A stretch of DNA of 23,673 nt from Phoronis australis (Eukaryota > Phoronida > Phoronidae), in contig NMRA01000191.1 of the NCBI GenBank assembly GCA_002633005.1, forward strand, positions 242,466-266,138, in the 5' to 3' direction. Under the pieces are notes generated by a model. It made no database searches. It saw only the letters and a program-made list of their open reading frames with translations, and was not told where the DNA came from. This document shows, one piece after another, positions 10,300-22,074 of this stretch (positions are counted from its first letter, which is position 1; the number at the start of each line of letters is the position of its first letter). Made by a program: the position numbers and the translations under genes.

Positions 10300-11158
10300 C
10301 TGCAAGAAGGCATAACACTACAGCTAACACAGGCCATTCAAATCAAAAAGCAAAAAATTTCGATCAAGACCCACTAGTCTTAAAATATCTGGCGATTACT
10401 AACCAAGGACAAACATAATTGAGCAAACAGACGTGTTTAGTTATTGAACAGTCCCTAAGAACATTTGAGGAAATAATTGCTAAGCAAGACACAAGAAAAG
10501 GACATCATCAATCAACTATAACTGATACTAACCACGGGTGTCCAAATGAAATCGGGAACACTGCTTTTCTCTACAATTTCAGTTAAGTGCTCAAATCCCC
10601 TAAGATTTTTTATTTTAAAACTTGCCGTCTTCGCGCAGCAACAAGACAAAACATCACACATCTCCAGTCTCAGACTGTTTTCTATCTCATTACAATGCCA
10701 TCTACTCATTTTGAATAAACATGTTGCAGTGCCCGACACTTGAGTTTGAGACGGAACTCCGCGCAAGTCACGTTTCTATAGGCCACATTAAAGCAGTTGC
10801 TAAAATTCCGCCTCTCACCTCTGCTTTCAAACTAATGGAAATTTATTGTCAGCTATCTACTACAGGCAATTCAATTCAACATCCACTAACCACCATGAAT
10901 TTCACGTTTCTAAATAGCAACTCTCGTCTGCATTAGTGTCTGCTCTCAGCTCTACAGCTAACAACTCACTCCTACTTCTTATACAGTTTCAAAATGACAA
11001 CTTTAATCTCCTTTTTGCAGTTGCAATAACCACTCAAAAACAAACTTGACTTCAACATCACCAAATCTTACTGAAAAAATTTCCTTCTTCAAAATGACAA
11101 CAATTGACTGCTTTCTGCAGTTGCAACTAGCTTTTCCCGCCAAAACCTAACTACTCAC
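10300..11158 (-). other. KIF13 intron between neck-coil and coiled-coil exons
   Basis: This intron of 859 bases runs from donor gtgagt to acceptor cttgcag. Nothing else is recognised in it. Short frames on both strands at 10512-10936 look like chance. Confidence 0.85.
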
Positions 11159-11371
11159 TTCTGCCTCCTCCAACTGTTTCCGCAGCTGTTCAACCTCCTC
11201 GCGTAGTTCCCGTATGATGCGCGCATTGGGATCCTCGTTGACAACGGCGTGGTTGACGATACGTTTAGCCCGGTCTGCGTAGCGCAGCGTTGATAGTGTT
11301 TCTTCGTAGTTGTCTGCTGCAGGACTTATTGTGGCTACCATGACAGTTTTGCTGTTTCCACCAAGATTGTC
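11159..11371 (-). CDS. KIF13: KIF13-type kinesin-3, end of motor domain and neck coil
   Basis: This internal exon of 213 bp encodes 71 residues. It opens with DNLGGNSKT, continues through [19 protein letters not shown] and the LRYADRAK motif that ends the catalytic core, and then runs through [15 protein letters not shown] into a charged heptad-like neck coil ([15 protein letters not shown]). The [16 protein letters not shown] wording is characteristic of KIF13 rather than KIF1 or KIF16B. Kinesin-3 motors move toward microtubule plus ends, and the neck coil regulates dimerisation and processivity. The acceptor is ttttccag before GACAATC and the donor is GCAGAA followed by gtgagt. Both edges are phase 0. 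An open frame continues a little upstream on the minus strand (to 11428), but the family alignment and the acceptor place the exon edge at 11371. Confidence 0.96.
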
Positions 11372-11841
11372 CTGGAAAATTTCCCGTAATTGATTACCAA
11401 TTAGAAAAGAAAGTAACTGTTCTTCCAATGCCTACCATGCTTCTTGTTAAACTTGGGTAAGAACTTTCATTTGAATACCGCAGTCTAATACAGCATTAAC
11501 TTGACAACTGATAACCAGTATAATTGCATTTATCTCTTTCTGTCAGTCATCTGCTTGAAGATGGTGATTGAAAGTTTAGAAAGGATTCTCATTCTGTGGG
11601 TAACGTAGCATTGCGTCCATTTACGATGAAAATCAAAAGCATCATAGCACAGTGATATAGAGTGTCGTTTTTCTAATACAACATGAAAAAAGAACTGTCC
11701 ATTAACACTCCATTGATGAATTAATGAAAGTTAAATCCACAATCTCAAATAAACTTTCAACACGAGCATGAGTAGTTATTCATGAATCAGTGTAGTATGG
11801 TAGTTTACTATGTGACCAATAGATGGTGACACAATACACAC
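11372..11841 (-). other. KIF13 intron inside the motor domain (470 bases)
   Basis: This intron lies between donor gtgtgt and acceptor ttttccag. A weak CTCF-core-like site (CCAATAGATGG at 11816) lies just inside the donor. Nothing else was seen. Confidence 0.85.
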
Positions 11842-11953
11842 CTTCAGTAGCCATGTCAGAACTGAATCTCTGTAAGGTACAAATTTGTTTCTATTTTTGC
11901 CAGCAGCTTGGTCAGCCAAGTGAGATATCACAAGACCCAGCGTTGTCAGTGAT
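11842..11953 (-). CDS. KIF13: KIF13-type kinesin-3, motor-domain exon (alpha-4 to L12 region)
   Basis: This internal exon of 112 bp starts with one base completing the split lysine codon and then encodes 37 residues. They include [10 protein letters not shown], a short lysine/asparagine-rich insert, and the near-invariant kinesin stretch [15 protein letters not shown]. In kinesins this region forms the main microtubule-binding face and its positively charged loop. The acceptor is tttgcag before ATCACTG and the donor is CTGAAG followed by gtgtgt. It joins in frame to the switch II exon 875 bp upstream and, in phase 0, to the exon at 11159-11371. The lysine-rich insert (AGKNRNK) marks this as kinesin-3. 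Nothing in the exon is broken or unusual. Confidence 0.94.
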
Positions 11954-12828
11954 CTGCAAAAGCAAAGTTACTTCAGTTTAGAACACAAGGTGGCGGTTCT
12001 GCGAAATTTTGCTCTCTCAGAATTTTCCACACAAATAAACGGGAAGAAAACTTTACATCATTATTTGCATAGTTTACTACACACCTGTCATCAACAAACG
12101 CCCAGTGTTCTCCACAACCTGTTTTGACTTGTCACAGCGAGAGTCTGATTTTCCTCCTGCTAAATTGCACGAGTTAGGAAACCTATGCAGTGAGTTTTAA
12201 CTTACAGAAGGCGAGTCATTTTAAGCAAATTACAACATTTCGGACTTTTGACAACAGTTCAATGCCCTTATTACAAGACTTAACATACCAACTCCTCACA
12301 GTATGAATGTGGACCTTTGAACACATAGTTAAAGTTTGGAAATCCAAACAAGTTTGAACTTTCTGATGTGGAGAACACTGAAAACTTTGTGAAATTTTGA
12401 GCAATTTCAACATCGCAGTGAGGTTTTAAAACATGGAAAAGCAACGAGTTTGTTCAAATTTTAAGAAAGCTAGCCGTAAAAATGATGAGAAGACAAACAG
12501 CATCGCTCACATTTTCAAGTTTTCAGTAGTTTTGTGGTCCCTTCACACACCGAGAATGCACACTTTTTGTGTACACAGGGAAACTTTTCAAAACCAAAAT
12601 TAATACAATAGGAAGTAAAATAAAGACAAGTCAATCCCTGAAAAATGACAATACACCTCTTGACAAGAATTTTCAAAAATATTGATTGACTGGTCTCAAT
12701 GGCGTTAAGAGCAAAACACTACGCAATTTTCAATTTGGCTCGAATCCTAGAGAAATTTTGCACAAGGCTGAACACAAACACTTCCAAAGTTTAATCAATC
12801 TTAATGTCTCTAAAAGTTGCAGACTAAC
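11954..12828 (-). other. KIF13 intron splitting the NINK-S junction (875 bases)
   Basis: This intron has a gttagt donor and a tttgcag acceptor and splits a lysine codon after its second base. Its content is AT-rich and unremarkable. Confidence 0.85.
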
Positions 12829-12941
12829 TTGTTTATATTGCTGCCCTCCCGAAGTCGGTCACCTACTGCTCCTGTTTTCTGAGCACGCTCACTGCCCGCA
12901 AGATCCACTAGACTGATTTTACTGACTTTTTCTCCACTGAC
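12829..12941 (-). CDS. KIF13: KIF13-type kinesin-3, exon with switch II (motor domain)
   Basis: This internal exon of 113 bp encodes 37 codons plus two bases. It contains the kinesin switch II signature DLAGSER followed by the LREGSNINK segment of the alpha-4 region. Switch II couples ATP hydrolysis to microtubule binding. The acceptor on the minus strand is a tttcag followed by GTCAGTGG, and the donor is AACAA followed by gttagt. The exon is entered in phase 0 and leaves two bases (AA) that join the A opening the next exon to make a lysine codon. The residues ([22 protein letters not shown]) fit KIF13 best among kinesin-3 members as I know them. The preceding motor exons (P-loop, switch I) were not seen in the 10.7 kb to the right. 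What is seen is sequence and splice signals. Assignment to the KIF13 subfamily comes from remembered family sequence. Confidence 0.93.
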
Positions 12942-15900
12942 CTGAAATCAAACAATTGCAAATGTTTCAAAAATAATCAAATATTCTAGAAGGAATTTCA
13001 AATATAATACAAATGTTTCGTGCTGAACCAACATGGACATCAGAAAGCAGGCTGAGCGTATGCGCTTGCAAAAAGTGTTGATCAGAACTGCCACTGTCAA
13101 GCTGTTGCACATGCATTCCATGGACAGTGAAGACATCTATTGGTGAAATCAGGTACTAACATGTTCCAGCAGCAATGCAAATGCTTCCTGCTCTTGGTAA
13201 AATGCAAAACAACATAAAGAGACATCAACAACAGATTCTTAACATTCATGCACACAGCATTCACAATTTGCAAAGGGAATGTTTACACTTAGTGCCAACC
13301 GCTGAAAATATCAATTTCTACTGTTAGGCTCAAATGCTACAAAAACATTGCAGAAAAACTTAAACAATCCATACACCCATGGTTCCCGGCACATGTAGTA
13401 GGCAAGTCAAAATATCCTCTGCGCAGAAAGATAACCAGTACCCATAAAACAAGTCACTTAATCGCCCTGAAATTAAATAGCCTTAAAGAACATTGTCCCT
13501 ACTAATTTAACAGATGGGTGTAGCTTCACCAGGCAAGATCCAACAGGATCTCAAGTGGCAGGTCATGTATCTAACCACAAGGGGAATTGAGCTTGGCTTA
13601 ACTTAGCAATGTTTTTTAGACACCAGCTAGAGAAATACACAAAAGCTTAACCACAATCAAAATACAGAAGTGTCTATCCACAACAAAAAGAACTGCCGCT
13701 TATTTGTGGTTTATAAAGAAACTTCACAACATACTCAGTGTAGTTGGAAAAAAATTTAAAAACTGTCACAATCCTAGAAATGGTGACGCAAATGCAAGGT
13801 CGGGTTTTCTTGCTTTACTGTCATCGATGACCTAGCCAAAAAGTGATTTATTAACTTAAAGTCAAAAGGGCACGGGTTGCAACATCAGAATTAAAACAAA
13901 AAAATCTAAAAATTACACCAGGGACAACTGGCAATTCAAGAAGATACTTGATAAATGCTGTCAACAATTCCTCCAACCAGTAATGGCTTGAGAATGTTTA
14001 TGACATACTCATAAGCCAATTTACACAAGACACAGCAGCTGACGTGGAACAGCTGATCAAGCCCAATGTATGTGTGTTAACACTGAGGACAAGCAGCCAG
14101 TTGCCACTGCGGGGACTATTTTTGACACCAGCTTCAATTACGCATCTAAGCACAAACGGACAAAGCGCAAAGCGGACAGGATCATCTCTTTTACGCTTGC
14201 GCAACAGCATAAATAAGGGTGACCCGGGTCATCCGCTGACATACTATGTGCTTTGGACATTTGCTGTTGTTTAGGAGAGCACCTGCAGAGAGTCTTAATA
14301 TAAATGACTTGCGCTGATCCAGTTTGCGATCTAACGTCATGTAAATATGACTTAAGTAGAGCAACTTGGGCCACGACAACTCACACCATGACAACTGATC
14401 CTCATATTACAAGGTTTTTGACCCTATCCTACTTTTAAAATCTTTAGCACCTTGTCATCAATAACTACACTGAGATTACAAATTAACAATCTCTGAATTA
14501 CTGATATGGCAAGCACTTGGCCAGTTTCATTAACACTTCTTCAGTTACGTATACCATGGAATTTTTCACCCTGGAATCTGCTGCCCTGTGAACACAATTT
14601 TTATTAATTTCTCTGAGAAAAATTATTTTACAAAATGAACTTCTTGGATTTTTAAGTTCAGAGCTTTCAAAATACTCAGCATAAGGTGAACAAGTTTCTA
14701 ACAAGACATTTCATTAAAAAATAATAAAAAAAACACTGCTTTGCTTCACAAACAAAAAAGTTTACACCAATAAAACCTGCCTCCTCCTCACAATTTTCAA
14801 AAAAACGTAGACATGTGGCTAAGATTGTTTTTGATTTCTTCCCAACCAATTTTGTACGCAACAAAGTGACAAACTTGCGCCACTGTCATTAAAACAAAGT
14901 GCGCCCCTCTGTCAGACACTGTTTAGTCAGTTAATGGGAACAATCTAGCTAAACAGACGACCTCCAATTTTAGCAGTCTCCCTTTCCGTCTTGTAAATTG
15001 ATGCATCCCACAAAACACACAGTGCTGCCTAAAACAATAGCCACCAATTATCAACCAACACTCTGGGTACACAGACACACTAGGGCTGTGTCAACAACGA
15101 CCAACTGTCAAGGCACCAGGTATTGCCCAAGGGTAAATCTCTGACAATGGCCAAGTCCTGCTAAGAGACTAGACAGAATGAAGCTGCAGTAAATTTGAAA
15201 TTCTAAAGAAACCTTGACCTATTGCTGCCACACACAAGCGTACAAAACCATGTGCTTTGCACGAAATGACTTGCTGCTAGCATATACTTTTGACATATGT
15301 CAAATAGCAATTAAGTCAAGATCTAATAATTACGTTCTCACATCATATAAACATGATCAAATGACCAACACCAGAAATGCTTCCAAGTTCCAACCAGGCA
15401 AAAACAAAATACACAAAAAATTGTTAGAAAATTAATATCTTATTTATATACCACGTCACTAAACAAACCAACACTGGCACCTAGTAAGCTTAAGTAGGAC
15501 TCCAGAAAAATGTCCAAATTTGGCTAAATTCTGAACATCATATCTCAGAAATGGCTGCTGGGATTCATGCGGAACTTTCAAATACTATGCTTAATGCACT
15601 TCGCCAGAAAGGTAAATCAAACTTTGAAAAATGGAAAAACAACACTTCTGGCGATTACAGAGAATGGATTCTGTTAATGGTGAGACACAATTTGTCACAT
15701 CTCAAAATGTTCAAAATGTCACCAAGCAAAATTATGACAGCTTCTTTGGTGACTTTTTCCATGTTTAAGTCCCATCAACTTTGCTTTTGTCACACATGTG
15801 AGCCAGAAGTTAAATTCAAAAAAACAGAACTGAGGAAGAGTGTATATGAAGCAAACACAAACAGCTGACAAATTCTCTTGAGGGACAAAATAAACAACAA

Positions 15901-17034
15901 ACAGTCTAAGAAACTAAATTTGTCTTGACTTCTTACAATGGCTTTATCTTGTCACCATGGCAACTAATTGACTACTGGTCTTTGTCCAGCTAGACACCAA
16001 CACCAGTGTCTGCCAGTGACCAACAGGAAATGGTCAAGGAATGGTGATGAAATGACCAACAGTCTGGATAGCACAGATGTTCAATTATACACTGTCTTTA
16101 TTTAGACTACTATCAGTCAATACAGAAATAGTAGGTGATATATTAGCCTGTGAAGGCCTGAGCACACACATGGGCAGGTGTCAAGTTAGGAAAGCTAAAA
16201 TTACATAATGAATTTTTAATATCTCGAATCATAAAGGTTTCGAATGCACAAAAACTAGTCACGATGCAGCGTTGAATATGTTTACTGTTCAGAATGATCT
16301 TGTGGCAACGTTTCTGTAGAACAAAGAAAGGCAGAGCAGTGACATTTTATGAGTTTTGTTAATAAAAGTAGATACAATAACATGAATTTGTGATGGCTAG
16401 CCCCAAGGCGTACATTTAAAAATGGCATGGTCTTTTACTTTTCCAGTTGCCACAAGTGAGCGAGCTTCAAACAGAAAATGAGTCATGACAGATACTTGTA
16501 TGGTAGAAAGACTAGCTAAGTGCCACAGGCTGCAAGCTGACAACTAACACAGACCTAGAACAACCATCTAATTCATCAACATGAATTTCTATTTTGGGGT
16601 AATAACGATTTAGAAATGGACACATCGACTACTATTGTAAAGTGTCAGCTAGCACGCTGTGTTAATACGAGATTCGGATTATTGGAGCTTTTTCAGTTTT
16701 ATCACTTTTACCCAGCTCATGTTCTAAGGTCTCATGCACTGAACAGTCGCAAAAATACTGCCTGGACTGGAATGACGACCAACGTGTACTTCGCGCAGAC
16801 TGATACCATGGCACCAGCAAAACATGAGCTGCTCCCACAGGTTAAATCAAATGTAGTTCTCATCCGTAGGCGACATTAATACTGTTCAATTTGAAAGGAC
16901 CTGCACCCCATCAGGACAAAAAAGCAAAAGCAAAAACTTCCCATCCGCATCAACTTCAGTCAAGGTCTCCCGCTTTGTGAAAAGCTGCACAAAGGCATGT
17001 ATGGTAAACAAGGGTAAGTCAGAAGAGCAGGCAG

Positions 17035-17105
17035 TGCTGCCTAGTGATATAAGTGTTCGCTTCCTGTACTCAAGGTGGTGGGTCGAGTACAACCAGGGAT
17101 CACTG
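17035..17105 (+). mobile_element. tRNA-derived SINE head (degenerate)
   Basis: The sequence has a tRNA-like internal promoter: an A-box-like TAGTGATATAAG near 17043 and a B-box-like GGGTCGAGTAC near 17080, about 40 bases apart, with a GTTCGCTTC anticodon-arm-like segment between them. It does not fold as an intact tRNA and the B box deviates from GGTTCGANNCC, so a SINE relic is more likely than a gene. The 3' limit is unclear. Confidence 0.4.
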
Positions 17106-17289
17106 CTAGACCCTTGAGTCAGGTCTTCAGCTCCTCAGCTCAGTTTGTTCTAACCATATATTAATAAAGCATAAACATGATCAGTGCAAAGGACCCCCCT
17201 GAGTGGCCTGCACATATTCAGTACAACATGTACCAGATCACCTGCAATTATTTTTTTAGGGAAACAGAAATCTGAACGAAATTTATCCT

Positions 17290-17465
17290 AGGGGATAGAG
17301 TAGTTACCTATGAGCGACCTGTTGTGCTTGCGAACCTAGCTTTTCAGCCTGTCCTGGGCCCTTCGTCTGGGTGACACGAAAATTCCTGCCAGTACCCCCA
17401 GAATGGGCTCGAAAGCTATGTCCGCACACATAACATGTCACCCATAGGTAACTACTCTATCGCCT
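17290..17465. mobile_element. Fold-back MITE with long terminal inverted repeats
   Basis: The two ends are inverted copies: GATAGAGTAGTTACCTATG at 17294-17312 is the perfect reverse complement of 17443-17461, and the match continues outward with one mismatch to 17290 and 17465. Further in, the arms still pair imperfectly, for example CCTAGCTTTTCAGCC at 17335 against the reverse complement of the GGGCTCGAAAGCTATG region near 17405. Almost the whole 176 bases could fold into one hairpin around a spacer. There is no coding capacity, as expected of a non-autonomous DNA transposon. I could not identify a clear target-site duplication, so the superfamily is open. Confidence 0.75.
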
Positions 17466-20400
17466 GTACTATGTAACAGTGCAACGGCGCCACCTACGAA
17501 CATTCATCCTGTCAAAATCTGTTCTGTCTTGATATAGAACAATGTCCCTTAACATGTGATAAGGAATTGATAATTTACACCAATAAACAACCTTTGAGTT
17601 ATTCCTTTGATCAAAACAATAATTTTCCCTAAAAACACGTGATCACTGAATTCACAACACAAACTGTTTGTTATTTCTACATGCAGTAACCCAAACAGAA
17701 TGTAGCAATCAGGGAGAGCTTATTTCTCAATCTTCTTTCCAACACTTTGATGAATGTTCTTGACACTAGTAGAACAGCAAAAAACAAGCAGCTATTTTTG
17801 AACAGCTGCTGGCCACGGTGTACTTGGAAAACATGTCATCCTAATGTCGCCAGTCTACAAATTAAGGGCATCAGACTCCAATCAATTTAATAGTCAATTA
17901 CATTAGTCATAGTTGTTTCCACTCGTTTTTGCCTCCTCTGCATGCCAATGATGCTCATACAGAGTGCAGTCAAGGAATCCTCTGCCCTGACCCTGACCAC
18001 CACACCAACCGGGAATAAAACGCTGGCAACCGTAACCAGGGAATCACCAAATAAGAGTAGAGAAACCTGATTATTACCACAGATAGACATGCTTGCGGTC
18101 AACATTCGCTTTTAATCTTAGAATGTTTTCTTTGATTGTTGATGACACATGTGTATGGTAATTTTCCACTTCTTTCCTACAAAAATAATTACCAAACTGG
18201 TCACTTTTCATTTTTCAATGGCTGATTACCCATTTGTACATAATGGGAATTTTAGCAAATATTTTGTGACATTTCCACAGTGCAAGCCATGCCTGCAATA
18301 GACTAAAGTGATCTTAATCTTTACTTTTGAAGAGAAATTTAACAAAACCGAATTTAACTTGTCAGCCATATTGTGTACCAGACAAGTGAAGAATTACTGT
18401 ACTTCAGTTTTTCCTGATGATTATTTTAGATTGAAACCCAAACGTTGACTGTTTGTTTATATCTACATAATTATGCTGCTACTGATTCTGTGCCCCAGAC
18501 CTGTTGTTATTCAAAAAAGGGACGTGCATTTCTACATCAACTCTGCATACCGAGAGAGTCATGGCTTGGATTTGACCAAACAAAGCAAAATGTCATTGAA
18601 TTCCTTTTGTTCCCATTAAGTATATTTGCCATAATACAGGCTAACCCATCAACACAGCCTCCCCCACACTCAAACATACTGTAGTTCTTCCCTAATGAAC
18701 ACAGTTCATGGTCACAACCAACTCATGTTTATCACCCCATGGGACTATGCTCATGAGTTCAGCAGCCAGAGTTTATCTGGTATAAGGGTAAGCAAAATAC
18801 AGGAAGAGGTTTCAAGATCTACAGGATCTAAAACACACAACCACCCATCTGGGACAATCACCACTTTGCAACAGACCACTAAAGTGTATTTTGACAGAAT
18901 GTAAATTGTATTTCTACTCTCAATACACATTACAAGGGTGTTTCCAGACATCAGTGTAAAATTGTGTCTCCCAAGAGACTACCAGCACAAAGGGCTGTTT
19001 AGAAAGTGGGAAAAGTAAAAACCACAGTAGAGTGTAATAAAACCAGCTTAAGTTTGTATTTAGGATCAGCAGAGAAAGATCACAGGTTCTAATCTTGTTG
19101 ACAGGACAAAGGAACATTAATAGGCCAAGGAAAATAATGAATCAAATACAATGGGATTTTCAGCAGCCTGGCAAACTGAACTGAGGCTTTTGAGCACCAT
19201 TAAGACCAGCTTCAAAACCCAATGTGGTACACTAGCTTTCTCAACTTTACAAATCCTGTCCATAGAAACATCAAAAGAGTTTCATTAAAACACTTGTTTT
19301 TACAAGTAATGGGGAGTAGGGGATGAAAGAGATCACATAATTCTGGGTAAACATGAAATTGCATCCTCCATTATCCCATGGTCACAATGGGATTACATAA
19401 AGGGGAAGTGGTCACTTGCATGAGTGACCTGTAACAAAAACACCTCAAAACCAGACATTAAAGCACAATGGGAAACCATACACAGCCCCCTAACACTTGT
19501 TCCCACCACCCCCACTTCCTGCAATAGACCTGACCCTTTTTGTGTACACATCAGACAGGTCACACTGGAATAGCTCATCTTGAGGGATGAACGATCACAA
19601 TCCACGGGTGATTCATTCACAATAAGAGGCTTCAACAACCTAATCACCCCTATTTACACAATGGAGCTTGCTCAGAAGAGCAGCCCAATACAAATGTCTT
19701 ATGAGTGAGGGAGGTATGACTCATTAGTTGAGCTGAAACAATATCAGTAACTGGCAGGATGTAAACAGCAAAAGATGTTCATAGACAGCTGGTGGTTGAT
19801 ATACAAGAAAGACTAATGAGTAAGGTAGGATATTGTCTCATGGAGGACTCATTACATTGCTGATTGAATTCAGTCATGGCAGTGAACTGATAAAACCGTT
19901 ACTGAAAACTATGTTCGGGGCTGAGTTTTGTAGACACCAGAACCTTGCACAGGAAGCCAGTGTGGTCACAGATCACTGTGCTTCGTTTGTAACACAAGGG
20001 ACTGTTTCACGAAGTCTTGTGTGATCTTGTGTTTTTACAAGGCTCTCGTCTCTACGGAAGGCATGCCTGATGCTAAAAGCATCAACTTTTTACTAGGGTA
20101 TTTACTCCTCGAAAACAACTTGCTGTGTTCTTATCCTTTGTTTGAACTGTAATTTGTTGTAACAAATTGCTTGGAATTCCTATGTCAGCCATGCTGTCTT
20201 GGCAACTGAGACTAACAGGTGACTATCAAATTAATGGACCTAGTCTCAAGTAATAATGACCTGTCGGTTCTTCTCAAAGAAATTGCTTGTAATCCGATTA
20301 CTATACGAAGTGAGACCAATGTAAAAGTAATCAAAAGTTGATTTTTAACAAAAAGCACAAGTTAAGTGGTTATTTAATATCAATAAGAACAATACTTTGA

Positions 20401-21799
20401 TAGGCCAATTCCTGTCCTAAGTGAGATTCCTAATATACTTTCAATGAGTACTGACATAAACATAAACTTGCAATAATTGGGTAGAAAGTTAAGCATGTCT
20501 CATCTCAGAATGATGCCTAGCCCTAAACTTGGACAAAACCCAAAGAACACAAAAAACTTCAGCCAGATTAGTAGGTAAATTAAAACGAAGTGGGTGTCTA
20601 GCCAGGAAGTCTATGAAACCATTCTCAGCTTATGTTAAGTCAGCGCATAAAAACATAGGCCAGTTATTGCTTCGTGATTGGAAATTAATATATACTATAC
20701 ACCATGAATTGGCAAAGTCAATATTGACTACTTGATTTGTGAAGTAATGAACGAGACCACATCTGCATCAAGCTTCTCTGCATGCCAGATGATAAATAAA
20801 GGAAAACGTGAATCTAACTAAAATACTGCTTGCAGTTTAGCAGTGAACAAACCAGTGCTGGAAAATGCCATTTGCTGTCATTTCAATTTGCCAAGAGACA
20901 ATTAGCCAACATGTTACATAACAAAATCATTAATTTGCAATGTCTCATGTCTGTCTACACCAGATGATACTCTATATAACAAGTTACTCCTGTAACTAAC
21001 TTGTCATTAAGTTTAGCAGTAGTGTGGATGGTATTTGTACTGGGGCAACTTGACAGGTGCGAGACAAATTACCCCACCTTATCCAGATGGCATAACTTGT
21101 TCCAGGACAAGTTGCAGAGTGGACACAAACCAACAGACAAGGCAGATAACTGCTGTGTGCTCAGTTATATACATACTGGTGTCTATGGTATCATGTTTGC
21201 ACTGCATTTGTTGCACCATGTAGTGTGTAGTTCAGTCTAATGACTGGGCAAGTTACTCTGATGGAACTTGCTTTAGGTAAACACTGACAGAAATCACCAG
21301 TTTAGTTTCACAAAAAAGGCACTATAAGACAGGCGTAGCAAGTATGTGAAAAACACGCACTGACAAGTCTACCACGGCCCGCAATTTCAGTGCCACCTGC
21401 AAGCACAACACAACAGCAGAAAGTTCCAACAGTTCAAATTTTGCTTTTCCTGATCAGTGCTTGGTCGTTATTTTTTCGAAAAAACATTTAAATTGTTGCT
21501 TGACACAAAAGGCGCCTGGCTTTGCCAGGGTAACTTCAAACACGATTCTAAGACATCCACAGCTGAAGCAGTCATTACAGCCATTCTTGATTAAATACAA
21601 AAAATTATAAATGTGTTTGAAATTAGGACAAAGGCAGTTCTCAAGCTATGAAGGCTATAATTGCAGATTAAGATGGTAAACTTAAGTTGAGGAAAGTAAC
21701 AGGTTCTGAGGGTTTATCTCAACCTAGTAATGGACCTTACGAAAGTTAACCTAACATGTTTATAAAATTATAAAATGTCAATTTAATTTGTGCCTCTAG

Positions 21800-21863
21800 G
21801 TTATTCCCACACCAAGTCTTCATGGAAACCATCCATATGGGATAACGGCTGGTGCATTCCCAG
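21800..21863 (+). other. Possible upstream exon of the mucin-like gene
   Basis: This segment of 64 bases is bounded by tgcctctag on the left and a CCCAG followed by gtataac donor on the right. If spliced to the acceptor at 22037, the frame that enters the mucin-like coding sequence stays open through all 64 bases (it would read SHTKSSWKPSIWDNGWC and so on). It could be a coding exon, a 5' leader exon, or chance. The only support is the splice-site pair and the open frame. Confidence 0.3.
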
Positions 21864-22037
21864 GTATAACTTGAGTGTAAAGAAAAACATTGAATTTCAA
21901 AACTTGCGCTGTGCGTTAACCCAAATAAGTTCAGTTATCATTTTTTACTTTTAGGCTCATGTTACATTTATTTCTAAAATCAATTACTAAACCTCACATT
22001 ACAAGATGTTATCTGATCAACCATCTTTTAATTACAG

Positions 22038-22074
22038 GAAGTTCCCTCCTTTAGTTGACATACAAGAAAAGGAC
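22038..22074 (+). promoter_or_regulatory. 5' part of the mucin-like gene's exon (splice acceptor and leader)
   Basis: The sequence before 22038 is a pyrimidine-leaning stretch ending in ttaattacag, a reasonable 3' splice site. The 37 bases from there to the ATG at 22075 have no stop in the coding frame, so they are either 5' untranslated or a short extra coding part. The signal-peptide-like segment after the ATG favours untranslated. Confidence 0.5.

Larger units (their letters stand above)
12942..21799. other. Long gene-poor stretch upstream of the switch II exon
   Basis: I searched the minus strand by eye for the missing KIF13 motor exons (P-loop GQTGSGKSYTM, switch I SSRSHAVF, the YMEIYNE strand) and did not find them. 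The stretch carries the MITE at 17290-17465, the tRNA-like SINE relic and scattered short frames with no recognisable domain. It is either a large KIF13 intron or that intron followed by intergenic DNA leading to the plus-strand mucin-like gene. Confidence 0.5.

Noticed and set aside
13140-13180. Minus-strand stretch reading EQEAFALLLEHV, considered as another KIF13 exon
   Set aside because: It does not match the motor sequence expected before switch II, and its edges lack a suitable donor.
14041-14394. Cluster of overlapping frames on both strands
   Set aside because: A locally higher GC content lowers stop frequency. No frame shows kinesin or other recognisable sequence.
15551-15868. Plus-strand frame of 105 codons starting MAAGIHAELSNTM
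   Set aside because: It is too short and isolated, with no homology I recognise. A frame this length is expected by chance in a window this size.
17887-18105. Minus-strand 72-codon frame with hydrophobic stretch
   Set aside because: The composition looks hydrophobic, but there is no start context, domain or neighbouring exon support.
20076-20092. GATGC-TAAAA-GCATC hairpin considered as a terminator-like element
   Set aside because: In eukaryotic non-coding DNA a five-base stem is expected by chance and has no terminator meaning.
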